From contig BSYO01000013.1 of assembly GCA_033239525.1 (NCBI GenBank), positions 11,246,501 through 11,310,500 on the forward strand: a stretch of 64,000 bases of DNA. Reading direction: 5' to 3'. The DNA is from Nepenthes gracilis (lineage: Eukaryota; Streptophyta; Magnoliopsida; Caryophyllales; Nepenthaceae). The notes beneath the pieces were generated by a model, which made no database searches, was not told where the DNA came from, and was given only the letters and a program-made list of their open reading frames with translations. This document shows positions 10,190-20,338 of the stretch, piece after piece (position 1 is the stretch's first letter; each line of letters starts with the position of its first letter). The position numbers and the translations under genes were made by a program.

Positions 10190-12140
10190 AAATAAATAAT
10201 AAATAATTTTAAATAATTTTTTTAAATGAGTAAAACCCAAATAATCCAAGACACTAAGTCTAACACGAGTAAGACAAAATCAAAAATAATATAATATTTA
10301 TACCACTCGACAACGGATCTAGGATTTGACTGAATTAACCGAGTTTAATCTTCAAATAAATCCATATAACATGCTCATATTGACTTATCTATAAGGAATA
10401 GCATACAATAAACAACATCCAAACATACAATACAAAACATGTACAAATATCCAACTAATAAAAGTATCTCCTAAATAACACAAACCAAAAATAAGTCAAC
10501 TGATTAAGATCGCAACATATCCGTAAAATTAATACAAATGCATTTCTAAACAACAAATAATAATAAAGTTTTCAATTTCTTCCATCTAAGAACTTACAAA
10601 TAATCTAAAGATCCTTAAATTTGAAAGGTTAGAAGACATGACAAATAATAAGCCTAAAACTAAGTATATATATATATATATACAAATTACATATATAAAT
10701 TAGATAGAGGACTCTAAAACTGAAAACATCATATCAAATTTTAATATGCTCAAATTTCAAACATGAAGTCAAATCATGATTTCATATGTCCAAATTCGAA
10801 ATATATATATATATATATGAAATTTAATTAGTCCAAATAGTACAGGTAAAAATTTTAAAAATCAAAATTATGCTAAACTAGAGAATTAATAACCAAAAGG
10901 CTAGACATGGAGGAAAGATTATACGTATTCTTGATAATTTTAAATAAAAATATTATTATTTAAACTCATAGATAAACTATTTATAATTATATACTTTAAA
11001 TACGGTTAACGTAACTTTTTTATCACCTGTGAGAACGAATATAATCCTCAAGTAACGAATATAATCCTCAAGTAAGTCTGAATATATAAGGATATCATAA
11101 TATATTATTTTGTCAATTTCTTATAATAGTTTTTCAGAAAAAATAACAAATAAAAAATTTTATAATTAATATTTAAAACTTTTTCTCTATATATAAAAAG
11201 TACAAAACTTTCTATTATATGAAAAAGTGCAAATCTTGAATTAAATCAAAATAAAATCTTAACCGAGCATTTATATGTACTACCACATGTAAGGTTAAAT
11301 ATATAAATTTTATAACTTTTATTTCATAAATATTCCCATATGTAAATACATTATTTTAAAATATTTATTTATTCTAAAAAAAAAAACTCTTAAATATTTG
11401 GTAAAAAATTAAATGAAACTTCAAATATTTGGTTAAAAACATATATATATATATATATACTAATATTTAAATTAAGATAGGTAAAGAATGATGTACATGT
11501 ATATTAAAAAATCAATATAAATAAAATCAAATTATAAGAAATAAATTAAAGAATAGACTTAAAATATTTACCTTCTACCTCTAATCTAACAGAATTGATA
11601 AAATATAGCTCTAAAATCTTTTGTCTCCACTTTCTTTCTTTTCTTCTTCTTTTTCTCTTTTCTTCCCTTTCTTTTTCTTCTCTCCCTCTATCATACAAAA
11701 TTACTGTCTACATTCATGCATATCCTTATATATGAGCGCAAGTGTTGGATAAGGCGTAGCTCAAATATCAATATTCTACCTCAATTGTGTATGAACAATA
11801 CTACAAATACACATCATGCACCACCCATTTAACTTAAAATATATATGAGCACCAACATATACACCTATTAGGTGCAACTTTATTGTACAAAATGCGTATA
11901 AGCATGGGACAAGCATTAATCAAGCATTGGTCTATTAGGCGCAGCTTTATTGTACAAAATATGTATAAGCACGGGACAAGCACTAGTCTACTTCTTTTAA
12001 AATATAATTTTTCTTTCTTAAATTTTATTGTACAGTTATTTTTAAATTGATTAAAATTATATCAATGACGTTATAACCCACAAATAAAAAAACGAGCATT
12101 ATAGCTAAGGTAGTATTTATTAATTTAATATTATTACTAA
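10190..12140. other. AT-rich insert within the 5' LTR of copia D
   Basis: This segment is present in the 5' LTR but not in the 3' LTR of element D. It is very AT-rich, with (TA)n runs near 10666-10682, 10802-10818 and 11440-11458. It also has a 20-bp tandem duplication (about 11034-11073, AACGAATATAATCCTCAAGT) and a 67-bp tandem duplication (11867-11933 and 11934-12000). On the minus strand it has a GA-rich stretch next to a TATA-rich stretch like a long LTR leader, so it may be a minus-strand solo LTR. I could not find matching target duplications. Confidence 0.4.
11867..12000. repeat. 67-bp tandem duplication
   Basis: Two adjacent units begin ATTAGGTGCAACTTTATTG and ATTAGGCGCAGCTTTATTG and share TACAAAAT(G/A)(C/T)GTATAAGCA...GGGACAAGCA. 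They differ at a handful of positions, indicating an old local duplication in the AT-rich insert. Confidence 0.7.
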
Positions 12141-12500
12141 AATGTATTATCATTTGATTGCTCATTTTCTCGGTATGTCTTCTCTAATTGGTTACTAGTT
12201 GTGTTGAGATCATATTTTGACTTATCATTCACTCGAATTATAATAAAAAAATTTTAAAAAGAAAATATATTTGTAACTAATCACTTTATAGTAAATTTAT
12301 TTAGAATTTATCTCATAGATTTTTTTAATTAGAAAAAAGTTTTTATATTAAATATTACAGTGTAATTTATTTATTTGGTTGCATGATTTGATTTTTGGTA
12401 CTCTAATGATATTTGATAGTTGATAATTAATGAAAAAATTAGAGATTTATTTTTATTATACTAGTTGTGTGCTATTTAATTCTTAGAGAATCCCAACAAA

Positions 12501-12512
12501 TGGAATCAAAGT
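12501..12512 (+). other. Degenerate copia primer-binding site (tRNA-iMet type)
   Basis: TGGAATCAAAGT lies two bases after the LTR terminus CCCAACA. It differs from the usual plant copia site TGGTATCAGAGC at three positions. It marks the start of the internal region of element D. Confidence 0.5.
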
Positions 12513-12904
12513 ATAAACTTTTTAAGATTGTGAAAACTAGAATTTGAGGGAGTCAACGTCAATAGTTTTGCCATTTCACAATGCATAATTTAATAGCCAA
12601 AATAATTTTATTCTTCAACAAAAAAAAAAAAAAAACAAGAAAGATTTCAACCCATAGCAGAACGGTAAAAGTATTACAAAAAGAAAATAAATTGAAGAAG
12701 ATGAAAGATAATGAGGGACAAAAAATGAGAGATCTTACTAATTGTATAATTAAATTATATCTTACAAATAACACTTTTCAATAAGTTATTAATTTGTTAG
12801 AACTAGTAAAGGTTTTGATGAAACTAGAGGACTAGTGCAAATTCAAGTTCTTGATATTGAGATTGTATGTAAAGAAGTAATTTTATGACCTATGTTGCTC
12901 AGAA

Positions 12905-13055
12905 AGGAAAAATTTTAAGAAGCATTTGGACAAATTTAATTAAGTTTTGACCTAAATTTTAATGTTTGATGAGAAAATGGAAAAGGAAAAGCTTTAAGAA
13001 GCATTTGGACAAATTCAATTAAGTTTTGACCTAAATTTTAATGCTTGATGAGAAC
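12905..13055 (+). repeat. 79-bp tandem duplication in copia D
   Basis: Units start near 12905 and 12984. Both contain TTTAAGAAGCATTTGGACAA, then ATTAAGTTTTGACC and TAAATTTTAATG(T/C)TTGATGAGAA. The second runs directly into the gag fragment, so this duplication is one of the lesions in the element's gag. Confidence 0.75.
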
Positions 13056-13390
13056 ATCAAGGGTGAAGATAAGGCATTGATATCGCTAACTTCTTATTCA
13101 GTTTCATACAATCATATTATCACGATACTGCTATTTGGGATGGGCACACTCAGTGTTAATAAAGTTATTATTTATTTACTTATAAATGATTTCAGGCAAA
13201 AGGGAAGTAATAAGGTTATAGAAGAGTTAAGTGCTTTAATATCCACTAGCAGTCTAGAGTATAGAAAATCAAGGGAGTGAAGCAACAAATCAGAAAGAAG
13301 TAATAGTCGGTCCAAGTTTAGGAATATCAAATGCTTTTATTGTGACAAATAAGATCGTATGAAATAGGATTACCTCAAGTGGAAGTAAGA
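13041..13390 (+). pseudogene. Copia gag fragment
   Basis: An open stretch of 79 codons from 13041 matches the conserved centre of plant copia Gag (UBN2/retrotransposon gag family). It has an acidic DED-like lead, then a leucine/serine-rich segment ending VSYNHI, where the family usually has LPxSYxxF, then a LLFGMGTLS segment and a basic stretch. About 20 codons after the stop a zinc-knuckle-like stretch survives in the same region (CFYC, with the GH and final C eroded). Downstream (13600-13830) a weak protease-prefix-like trace follows. Reverse transcriptase and integrase are absent, so most of pol has been deleted. Gag would have packaged the element RNA; this copy cannot. Confidence 0.65.
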
Positions 13391-13836
13391 GGAGGGTGGT
13401 ATCAATGACAAGATAAGAAGGATCTTGATGGTAATGATCGAATATTTATCGCTACCTAAAAAGACCTTCTAGTCATCCACGTATTGAAGAAATGAAGCTT
13501 TATAAACCCCAAGATGAGTTAGAAGATAAATAGTATATCTTTAAATTATATAATATCAAAGAAGTTTCTCTTTACCTCCCATATGCCTTAGGACTATAGG
13601 GTATAGAATATGGATAATGACGGCTCGTAAATAACGAAGACATTAGCTTGCAAATAAGCAATGGGATGAAAATTGTGTTAAAAGGCATGCAATATGCTGT
13701 GGATGTTCAATTAAATTTAACTTCAATCATAAAATTTGACGAAAAGGGTTTTTATATAAATTTGGGAAAGGCCAATGAAACTCACCAAAGGTATTTCGAA
13801 AGTGTTAAGAAAAAAAGCAAGTAATTAAGTCGGTAT

Positions 13837-14073
13837 TTGATTGAAACATTTGTTGCTGAGGGCGACACCAAAATAACTAATAGGAGATTTCGTCAAAGTG
13901 ACGGTAGGAGAATGCAGAGGAGTGTAATAGGGATTGACGTTACCGTAGAGAAGAAGTCAAAGTATAGTGATAATATTTTAGGTTCAATAGAGTTGAAGAT
14001 GGTGCTACTCAAACTTGTAGAGACTAATGCTAGGATTCTTATGGAAATGAAGTTACTAAAGGGTAAAAAATAA
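13837..14073 (+). other. Unrecognised 78-codon frame in copia D
   Basis: A frame rich in Lys, Glu and Met lies between the gag remnant and the 3' LTR of element D. I recognise no domain. It could be a displaced fragment of an internal region or chance. Its end is followed by 50 bases and then the 3' LTR start. Confidence 0.25.
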
Positions 14074-14122
14074 CGGTCATCAGAGTGGTAAGGGGTCTCT
14101 CACAAGGTATTAATGGAAAGTT

Positions 14123-14753
14123 TGTTTAATTTTATGTCACTTCTTTTCAAACTCCACACCAATGGACATGTCATCTTGCGAGTCACGTGATGTTTACTTA
14201 AGGGCCAGTCGAGCGATGATATTCATTAAAAGTTGAGTGATATTCGTGTAAAGTTTGTTCAAGTAAAATGGCTTATAGGAGGCTCCACGAGATAGACATG
14301 ATCTGTCAACCCAAGTGTTAGGACTAAAAGAATTTCCAATGGGTATTGACGAGATGACCGTGAGATGGGCATTCAAGCATCAGGACTAGGCAAGAACATT
14401 GCAAGAGGCTACAATATGGCCGCTTAAGGGACCACGTGGGATGTCAAGGGGAATTTTCATATTTTTAGGGTATCCAAAATTATTTTTTGATATAAGGAGC
14501 AATGTACCAAGAGAAAGAAGAGAAATAAAAGATAAAAAGAAAAAATCTGGCATCCGATTAAGATTCGACTCGAATTTTGTTCAACACTAAAGTCAGATCT
14601 ATCACTCTCATCTTGTACTTATGACATATTATTGTTTAATTGTTTATTTTTTTCTATATATCTTTTTTTAGTGGTTTGTTTGGTTTGTTGGGATTGAGTT
14701 TTAACAAGTCATTTACTTGGATTGTAATAAAAGGATTTTAAAAATGGGTTATG
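14123..14753 (+). mobile_element. 3' LTR of copia D, left part
   Basis: It starts TGTTTAATTTTATGTCAC, parallel to TGTTAGATTTAGGTCAT at 9716, and is preceded by a short purine-rich stretch (GGAAAG). It is interrupted at 14753 by Tat element A and resumes at 29715. The join gives an LTR of about 783 bp. The break falls in a typical copia LTR context, ATTGTAATAAAAGGATTT then AAAAATGG, before the ...TTTGTAACCAATCATTTTTA part. Confidence 0.6.
14749..14753 (+). repeat. Left target-site copy of element A (GGTTA)
   Basis: GGTTA precedes the TG of element A. The right copies are TGTTA (29715-29719) and, in the duplicated segment, GATTA (56912-56916), each one substitution from GGTTA. Three versions differing by single changes fit one 5-bp duplication that has aged. 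Confidence 0.6.
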
Positions 14754-15062
14754 TTGGGTCCGAAACAAAGGCCCAAAGAGATTCAAAGTCCAACTCATGG
14801 GAGTGTTGCTGAGAGTGGTTGAGGCCCAACGCTCCAATACGTTGTAGGCCCACGTTCAACAGCCAATGGGCGTCGCTCAAACTCATAATCTCTGCTGTTA
14901 GGAAACAGCAGTGCGGGGAGAAGCGAGCCAATGAGGAAAAAAGTCAGCGGTGCAAGTCTCGACTCAGCGGTTGTCGATCTTGACCAATCTCTAAGCTTGA
15001 GGATAGACCAAGCATGGATGGCAACGCCCGTGGTCTACTCCGCACCGCCAATGGTAGCAACA
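14754..15062 (+). mobile_element. 5' LTR of element A, internally deleted
   Basis: The first about 295 bp align with the start of the 3' LTR (28833-29150): TGTTGGGTCCGAAACAAAGG, the CCAATGGG stretch, AGGAAAC, GAAGCGAGC and TAGACCAAG. It then jumps straight to the LTR end ...GTAGCAACA. The missing about 570 bp include the TATA box (29241-29247) and the R-U5 region seen in the 3' LTR, so this element lost its own promoter. Confidence 0.8.
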
Positions 15063-15081
15063 TTGGCACCGTCTGTGGGAA
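15063..15081 (+). other. Primer-binding site of element A
   Basis: TTGGCACCGTCTGTGGGAA starts directly after the LTR terminus. Elements B and C have TTGGCGCCGTCTGTGGGAA. The undamaged form TGGCGCCGT matches the 3' end of tRNA-Asp, a primer common in Tat/Athila elements; here one G is changed to A. Confidence 0.75.
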
Positions 15082-15134
15082 CGAGACAAAAAGCCTATAG
15101 CATCTCCTTCTCACCCTTATTCTTACAGGACAAA

Positions 15135-16673
15135 ATGGTAAACACTAGGGCACAAGTCAGTGCCTCAGCGAGAGATGCTGCCCACAGCGAAGACCCCTTA
15201 GTGGGTAGCCACGTGGACATCCATCCAGAGCCCGACGTTCACCGCCTAGCCGCAAACATGAGCAATATGAAGTTGATCATCCAGGGTCTCTGCAACCGGA
15301 CGGGTACCCCGTGGATCGGGGTTGTCCCGCCAACATCCCAAGCATCCTCCTCCAGGCAAGAGATGCGTTGCGGGGCAGTCTTCAGGAGAAAATCGGATTG
15401 GCTTGTCAACGTCGGGGCCAAAGCGGCCTTCGACAGTAGGGCCCAGTCTATGACTGAAAGGGGCTGAAAGCCACCCCGTCCGGGTTGACCGAGGGGAGAG
15501 CCCTAAGCAGCGTAACCCCCGTAACTCCGGTGACCAAGGGAGGCCGACCGCTGCAAACTCCAACAGTGAGCAGCTGCCCCGAGCGGGAAAATATCATAAC
15601 CGACAAGTCCAGCCATGCCAATAGTGCCACACGGAGCTCTGTGACATCATCAACACGCGGAGAGGAGCGTCTGACCCACCGATGGAGGAAAAGGTCAGGG
15701 TACTATGGGATCTCTTGCACAAGGAGAGACCCGCACGATCCTCCGCCGACTTAGGAAGGTCACCCTTCGCCATGGATCTGCAAACTCAGCTGCTCCCTCG
15801 CAAGTTCAAAATGCTCGTGCTAGAAGGGTATGACGGGAGTAAGGACCCAATGGATCATCTCAACTGCTTCCGTACCCACCTGCCCCTTCAGGGGGCGAGT
15901 GAGACCATGATGTGCCAGTGCTTTGCCTATCTCCCTCAAGGGGGGACGCACTACTTTGGTTCCACGGTCTCCCACCAAATTCCATCTACTCCTTCGACGA
16001 ACTAGCGGTCTATTTCTTGAGTCAGTTTGCCTCCAGCCGGAGGGAAGAGAAATAGTCGTGGCACCTGGTCCGCCTTCGTCAGAGGTTGGACAAAAGTCTG
16101 AAGTGATTCCTCAACCACTTCATCGTCAAGGCGCGCCGGATCCCCAGCTCTCTGACGAGCTGAAACTCAATGCCTTCATCACAACGTTAGCAGCGGGAGA
16201 CTTTTTCAAACACCTGTCACACTAGTGCCCCTAATCCTTCTAAGAGGCCGAAGCCATTGCCTGAGCCTGCATCTCAGCGGAGGAGGTGAACGAGGCAAGG
16301 TACCCCAAGCGTGTAGACCCCCCTAGAAGTTCCCAAGCCTACCGCTGGTAAGAAGAGGAACAGCGACGGTAGCCGCTTCCCGGAGCACCGCAAGCAGCCA
16401 CGCCCTTCACCAGGATCAAGGAAGGATCATGAACCAACAACCCTGATTGCCCTGAACAATACCCACGCGAACATCCTGATGCAGATTCAGGATAAGAAAT
16501 TCTTCAAAAGGCCGAAGACGTCGAAGGGCATGAGCGGCAGTGACCAGGCGAAGTACTGTCAGTACCACCGTTGCCTTGGACACTCAACGGAGAACTGCTG
16601 AACCCTACAGTAGGAGATAGAGGACCTGATCTACCGCGTACACCTTAAATGGTTCGTGAAAGGTTCGGGGTAG
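15135..16673 (+). pseudogene. Tat gag, element A (broken)
   Basis: The start is placed at 15135 because MVNTRAQ is shared with element B (33932). The core capsid-like region begins near 15770 (QTQLLPRKFK, then LEGYDGSKDPMDHLNCF) and matches the Tat gag signature. It continues in other frames with a SQFASSRR stretch near 16020. A zinc-knuckle-like CQYHRCLGHSTENC survives near 16557-16600. Stops interrupt it, for example TAG at 16053-16055 where element B has a Gln codon, and frames change near 15470, 15680 and 15990. Gag would form the particle and bind RNA; this copy cannot make a full protein. Confidence 0.8.
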
Positions 16674-16849
16674 GCCCCCGTAACCTTGGAAAGAGAGGCC
16701 AGCGAGCATCCCAAGAACTATATAGCCACCGACATGATCAACATGATCTCAATCGCGACAACCAAGAGCACTAGGCAGAAGCAGTTGGAGCCAACATCCA
16801 GCAGTAAGAGAGCGAAGATAGGGTATAGGAGTGATGTCATTAGTTTTAG

Positions 16850-19800
16850 TAGCATTGATATGGCTCATGTAACCTTCTCCCATACTGATCCCGTTGTTGT
16901 ATCCGCCCTCATCTTCGATGGTATGACTGATTACTAACTGAAACGGGTCTTTGTTGATAATGAAAGCTCGCAGAATTTGTTGTATCTTAGTACATTCTTT
17001 AAGCTTGGATTGAAGCAAAGCCAAATGAAAGCGGCCGATGGCCCTCTATACGGTCTAGACAACGAACGTGTACCAGTGCAGGGGATAGTCCGGCTGGAGA
17101 TCACAATGGGAACTTACCCGCGTGTTGCAACGCGAGAGCTAACGTTCTTTGTCATCGATTTGCTGTCCGTTTACAATGCTATACTGGGCAAACCATTCCT
17201 CACATCCTTCGGGGCCATTACTTTGATTCCCCATCTGAAGATGAAGTTTCCAACCTCGTGCGGCGTGGTAGAAGTGCTAGGTAACAAGGTGATGGGACGG
17301 ATGTGCTGCTTGTCCTAGGTCACCCCTGTGGCGCCGGATCACTTGGGTGAAGATCTGGATCTTTACGATGAAGCCATGCTACAGCAAGCCCAATCAAGGG
17401 AAGCAACCAAAGTAATCCCTCTGGATCTTGTCGAGCCAAAAAAGTGCATACATGTGGGTAACTCGCTCCCACCTGCTGATAACAATCGACTAATCACCTT
17501 CCTACTGATAAACTTCGACGTGTTCGCTTAGGTTCCTGCCGACTTGCCCAGGATACAAGCTGGGCCTCAATCACAGCCACAAGCCCGTGTGGCAAAAGCG
17601 CATGAACCATTCCATCGAGAAGCTAGTCGCTATAAGAAAGGAGGTAAAAAGGCTTCTGGATGTCGAATTCGTTCGAGAGGTCCAATATCCAGACTGGCTA
17701 TCCAACATCATGCTGATAAAGAAAAGCAACGACAATTGGCGAATATACGTAGATTTTACCGATGTGAACAGGGCTTGCCCAAAGGACAGCTTCCCACTCC
17801 CTCGGATTGATCAGTTGGTGGACCCCACGTTCGGGCATAAGCTCCTGAGCTTTATGGACGCCTACTTTGGTTACAACCAGATCAGGATGCTCCCGGATAA
17901 TGAGAAGCATACCTTCTTTATGACCAATCAGGGAACATACAGCTAGAAGGTGATGCCTTTCGGCCTCAAAAACGTCGAGGCAACCTATCAATGCTTGGTG
18001 AACAAGATGTTCGCAGCTCAGATCAAAAAAAATATAGAGGTGTACGTCGACGACATGCTTGTAAAAAGCAGGTTTGCCGGCAACCACATTTGTGACCTAG
18101 AGGAGGCCTTCTAGGTCCTCCGAGCACATAGAATGAAACTCAACCCGGCCAAATGCGCACTCAGGGTGACCTCCGGGAAGTTCATAGGCTTCATTGTATC
18201 ACAATGTGGTATAGAAAAAAACCCGGAGAAGATCAAGGCTATCCTCAACATGAATTCTCCACAAACGGTGAAGGAAGTACAGAAACTCACGGGACGACTG
18301 GTGGCCCTCTCGCGATTCCTTGCCAAATCCACGGAGAAGTACTTGCCCTTCTTCAGGGAACTTAGGGGAATGAAATCATCTAGATTACGGTGGACCGAGG
18401 AATGCAAGAAAGCCTTCAAAGAGCTGAAAGCATACATTACCAATCCACCTCTCCTAAGCTCGCCATGCACGGGCGAGGACCTATACCTTTACTTGGCTAC
18501 GTCGGGCACTGCACTCAGCTCCGTGTTAGTCAGAGAACACAAGGAGGCACAGCGACCAGTGTACTACGTAAGCAGGGTACTGACAGACGTGGAGGCCCGC
18601 TATCTACACGCCGAAAAGATCGCGCTAACACTCATCTATTCGGCGCGAAAGCTATGACCCTACTTCCAAGCCCACTGAATCATTGTTCTAACAGATCAAC
18701 CTCTGAAGTCGATCCTACATAAGCTAAAAACGTTCGGATAATTGGTCAAGTGGGCTATAGAGTTGAGAGAGTTTGACATAGAATTTTGACCTCAACCGTC
18801 CCTCAAGGGTTAAACCCTAGCGGATTTCATCATCGAGGTGGCGACCTTGGCTCAAGATGACCCTCGCAGCCCAGGAAGCATAGGTGATCTTGACATCCTA
18901 ACATGGAACCTAAATGTGAACGGATCATTCACTCAAACAGGTAGCGGAGCCAAAGTCGTGCTGAAGACCCCAAAACGGCGCGGAGATGAAGTACTCCGCC
19001 ACATTGACCTTGCCCGCTACCAATAACGCGGTGGAAAACAAGGCCCTTCTAGCAGTACTTCGCCTAGCAAAGGAGTGTTCCACCAAGTCGATGGTCGTGC
19101 ACAGCGACTCGGAGCTCGTAGTCAACCAGATCCAGGGAACCTTCGAGACGTCAAACCTCAGCTCATGAGATACCTGGAAAAAGCGAAGACCAAGATCTAA
19201 GAATTTGATCACTTCCTAATTGAACATGTCCCTAGGGCTGACAATTGGAAAGCTGATATGCTAGCTAGGGACGCAGTTGTAGGATCCCCGGAACAATATG
19301 CCGGAATCAAAAACTTTGGCAAAGAGTTGAGTGTTGATATCGGACCAAGAAGTGTCGCAGATTGATTTAGGCAACGATCGATAACCCCATGAAAGTACCC
19401 ACCAAAAACACTACCTGAAAACGTCGATGAGGCCAAACGGATCAAGAAGATAGCAGGTTGATACACAATCCTCGATAGGAGGCTATACAGGCAGGGATAT
19501 TCCACTCCTTACCTAAAATGCCTGACCCCTGAAGAGGCTGAGTATGCTCTAAGTGAAGTTTGCCTCGGCGTATGTGGCTCGCACATCGGGAGAAAAAACC
19601 TCACATTCCAAAACATACGGAAGGGTCACTTTTGGCCCACCATGAAACGAGACGCCATGGAATTTGTGAAGAAATGTGAAGGTTGTCAAGTCTACGGATC
19701 TATGACGCATCTCCCACATAAGAAACTGCACAACCTTCAGTCCCCATGGCAATTTGCACAGTGGGGGCTCGACATCCTTGGACCACTACCTTTGGCTTCC

Positions 19801-20338
19801 GGGCAAAGGAAGTTTCTCATCGTCGGTATCGACTACTTCACCAAGTCGGTAGAAGCAGTCCTTCCGGCTCGAATCATCAAGCAGAATGCAACAGAATTCC
19901 TCTACCAAAATATTGTCTGTCGCTTTTGGATTTCCGAGGTCATAGTAACCAACAACAGAAACTAGTTCATCGGCAAGCGGTTCATAAAGTACTGTGCAAA
20001 TCTGAGTATCAGGCTGGTCTATACATCCGTGGCATACCTTTAAGCAAATGGACAGATTGAAGTCACCAACCGCACGCTACTGTATGGACTGAAGATTAAA
20101 CTAGAAGACGCAAAGGCTCGTGGGTCAATGAGCTACCTTCTGTACTCTGGTTGTATCAGACAACCCCGCAGGAATCAACGAGAGAAACACCCTTTAGTTT
20201 CTACTACGAAGCTGAGGCTGTAGTCCCCATTGAAGTGGGACTACCTTGCCTGCGGGTCGAATGTTTTGATCCAACCATTAAGTCTCAGAGACTCAGATAA
20301 TGCCATGACGTGCTCCCAGAGATTCGAAGCGCAGCCTG
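16850..20338 (+). pseudogene. Tat pol, element A: protease, RT, RNase H and integrase core (broken)
   Basis: Protease lies at 16850-17318; the active-site triplet, expected as D-N-G or similar in Tat, reads VDNESS. RT lies at about 17587-18130: CVDF-like YVDFTDVN, DSFPLPRID, FMDAYFGYNQI, PFGLKN and an intact catalytic YVDD at 18043-18054. The connection region runs to 18657 (TGRLVALSRF). RNase H is at about 18900-19170, with the first Asp changed to Asn (NVNGS) and SDSELV retained. The integrase zinc finger and core are at about 19440-20330. There the first zinc His is Cys, the first catalytic Asp (WGLDILGP) and the Glu (GQIEVTNRT) remain, and the second Asp is Asn (VTNNRN). Stops include TGA 18787 and TAA 18811, at Arg and Gln codons of element B. 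Not functional. Confidence 0.85.

Larger units (their letters stand above)
9716..12498 (+). mobile_element. 5' LTR of old copia element D, with AT-rich insert
   Basis: It starts TGTTAGATTTAGG and ends CCCAACA at 12498, followed by a degenerate tRNA-iMet-type primer site. Its first about 470 bp align by eye with 14123-14640, including a GTGATNTT...CGAGCGATRATATTCA stretch and a TTTTAGGGTATCYA stretch. Its last about 350 bp align with 14680-14753 continued at 29715-29866, including the AATTATAATAAAA...TTGTAACTAATCA stretch. Between them about 1.95 kb (10190-12140) is unmatched and looks like a later insertion. The LTR without insert is about 0.8 kb, a normal copia size. Confidence 0.55.

Noticed and set aside
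14931..15134. Upstream extension of the element A gag frame
   Set aside because: It starts inside the LTR and crosses the primer site; the gag start shared with element B is at 15135.
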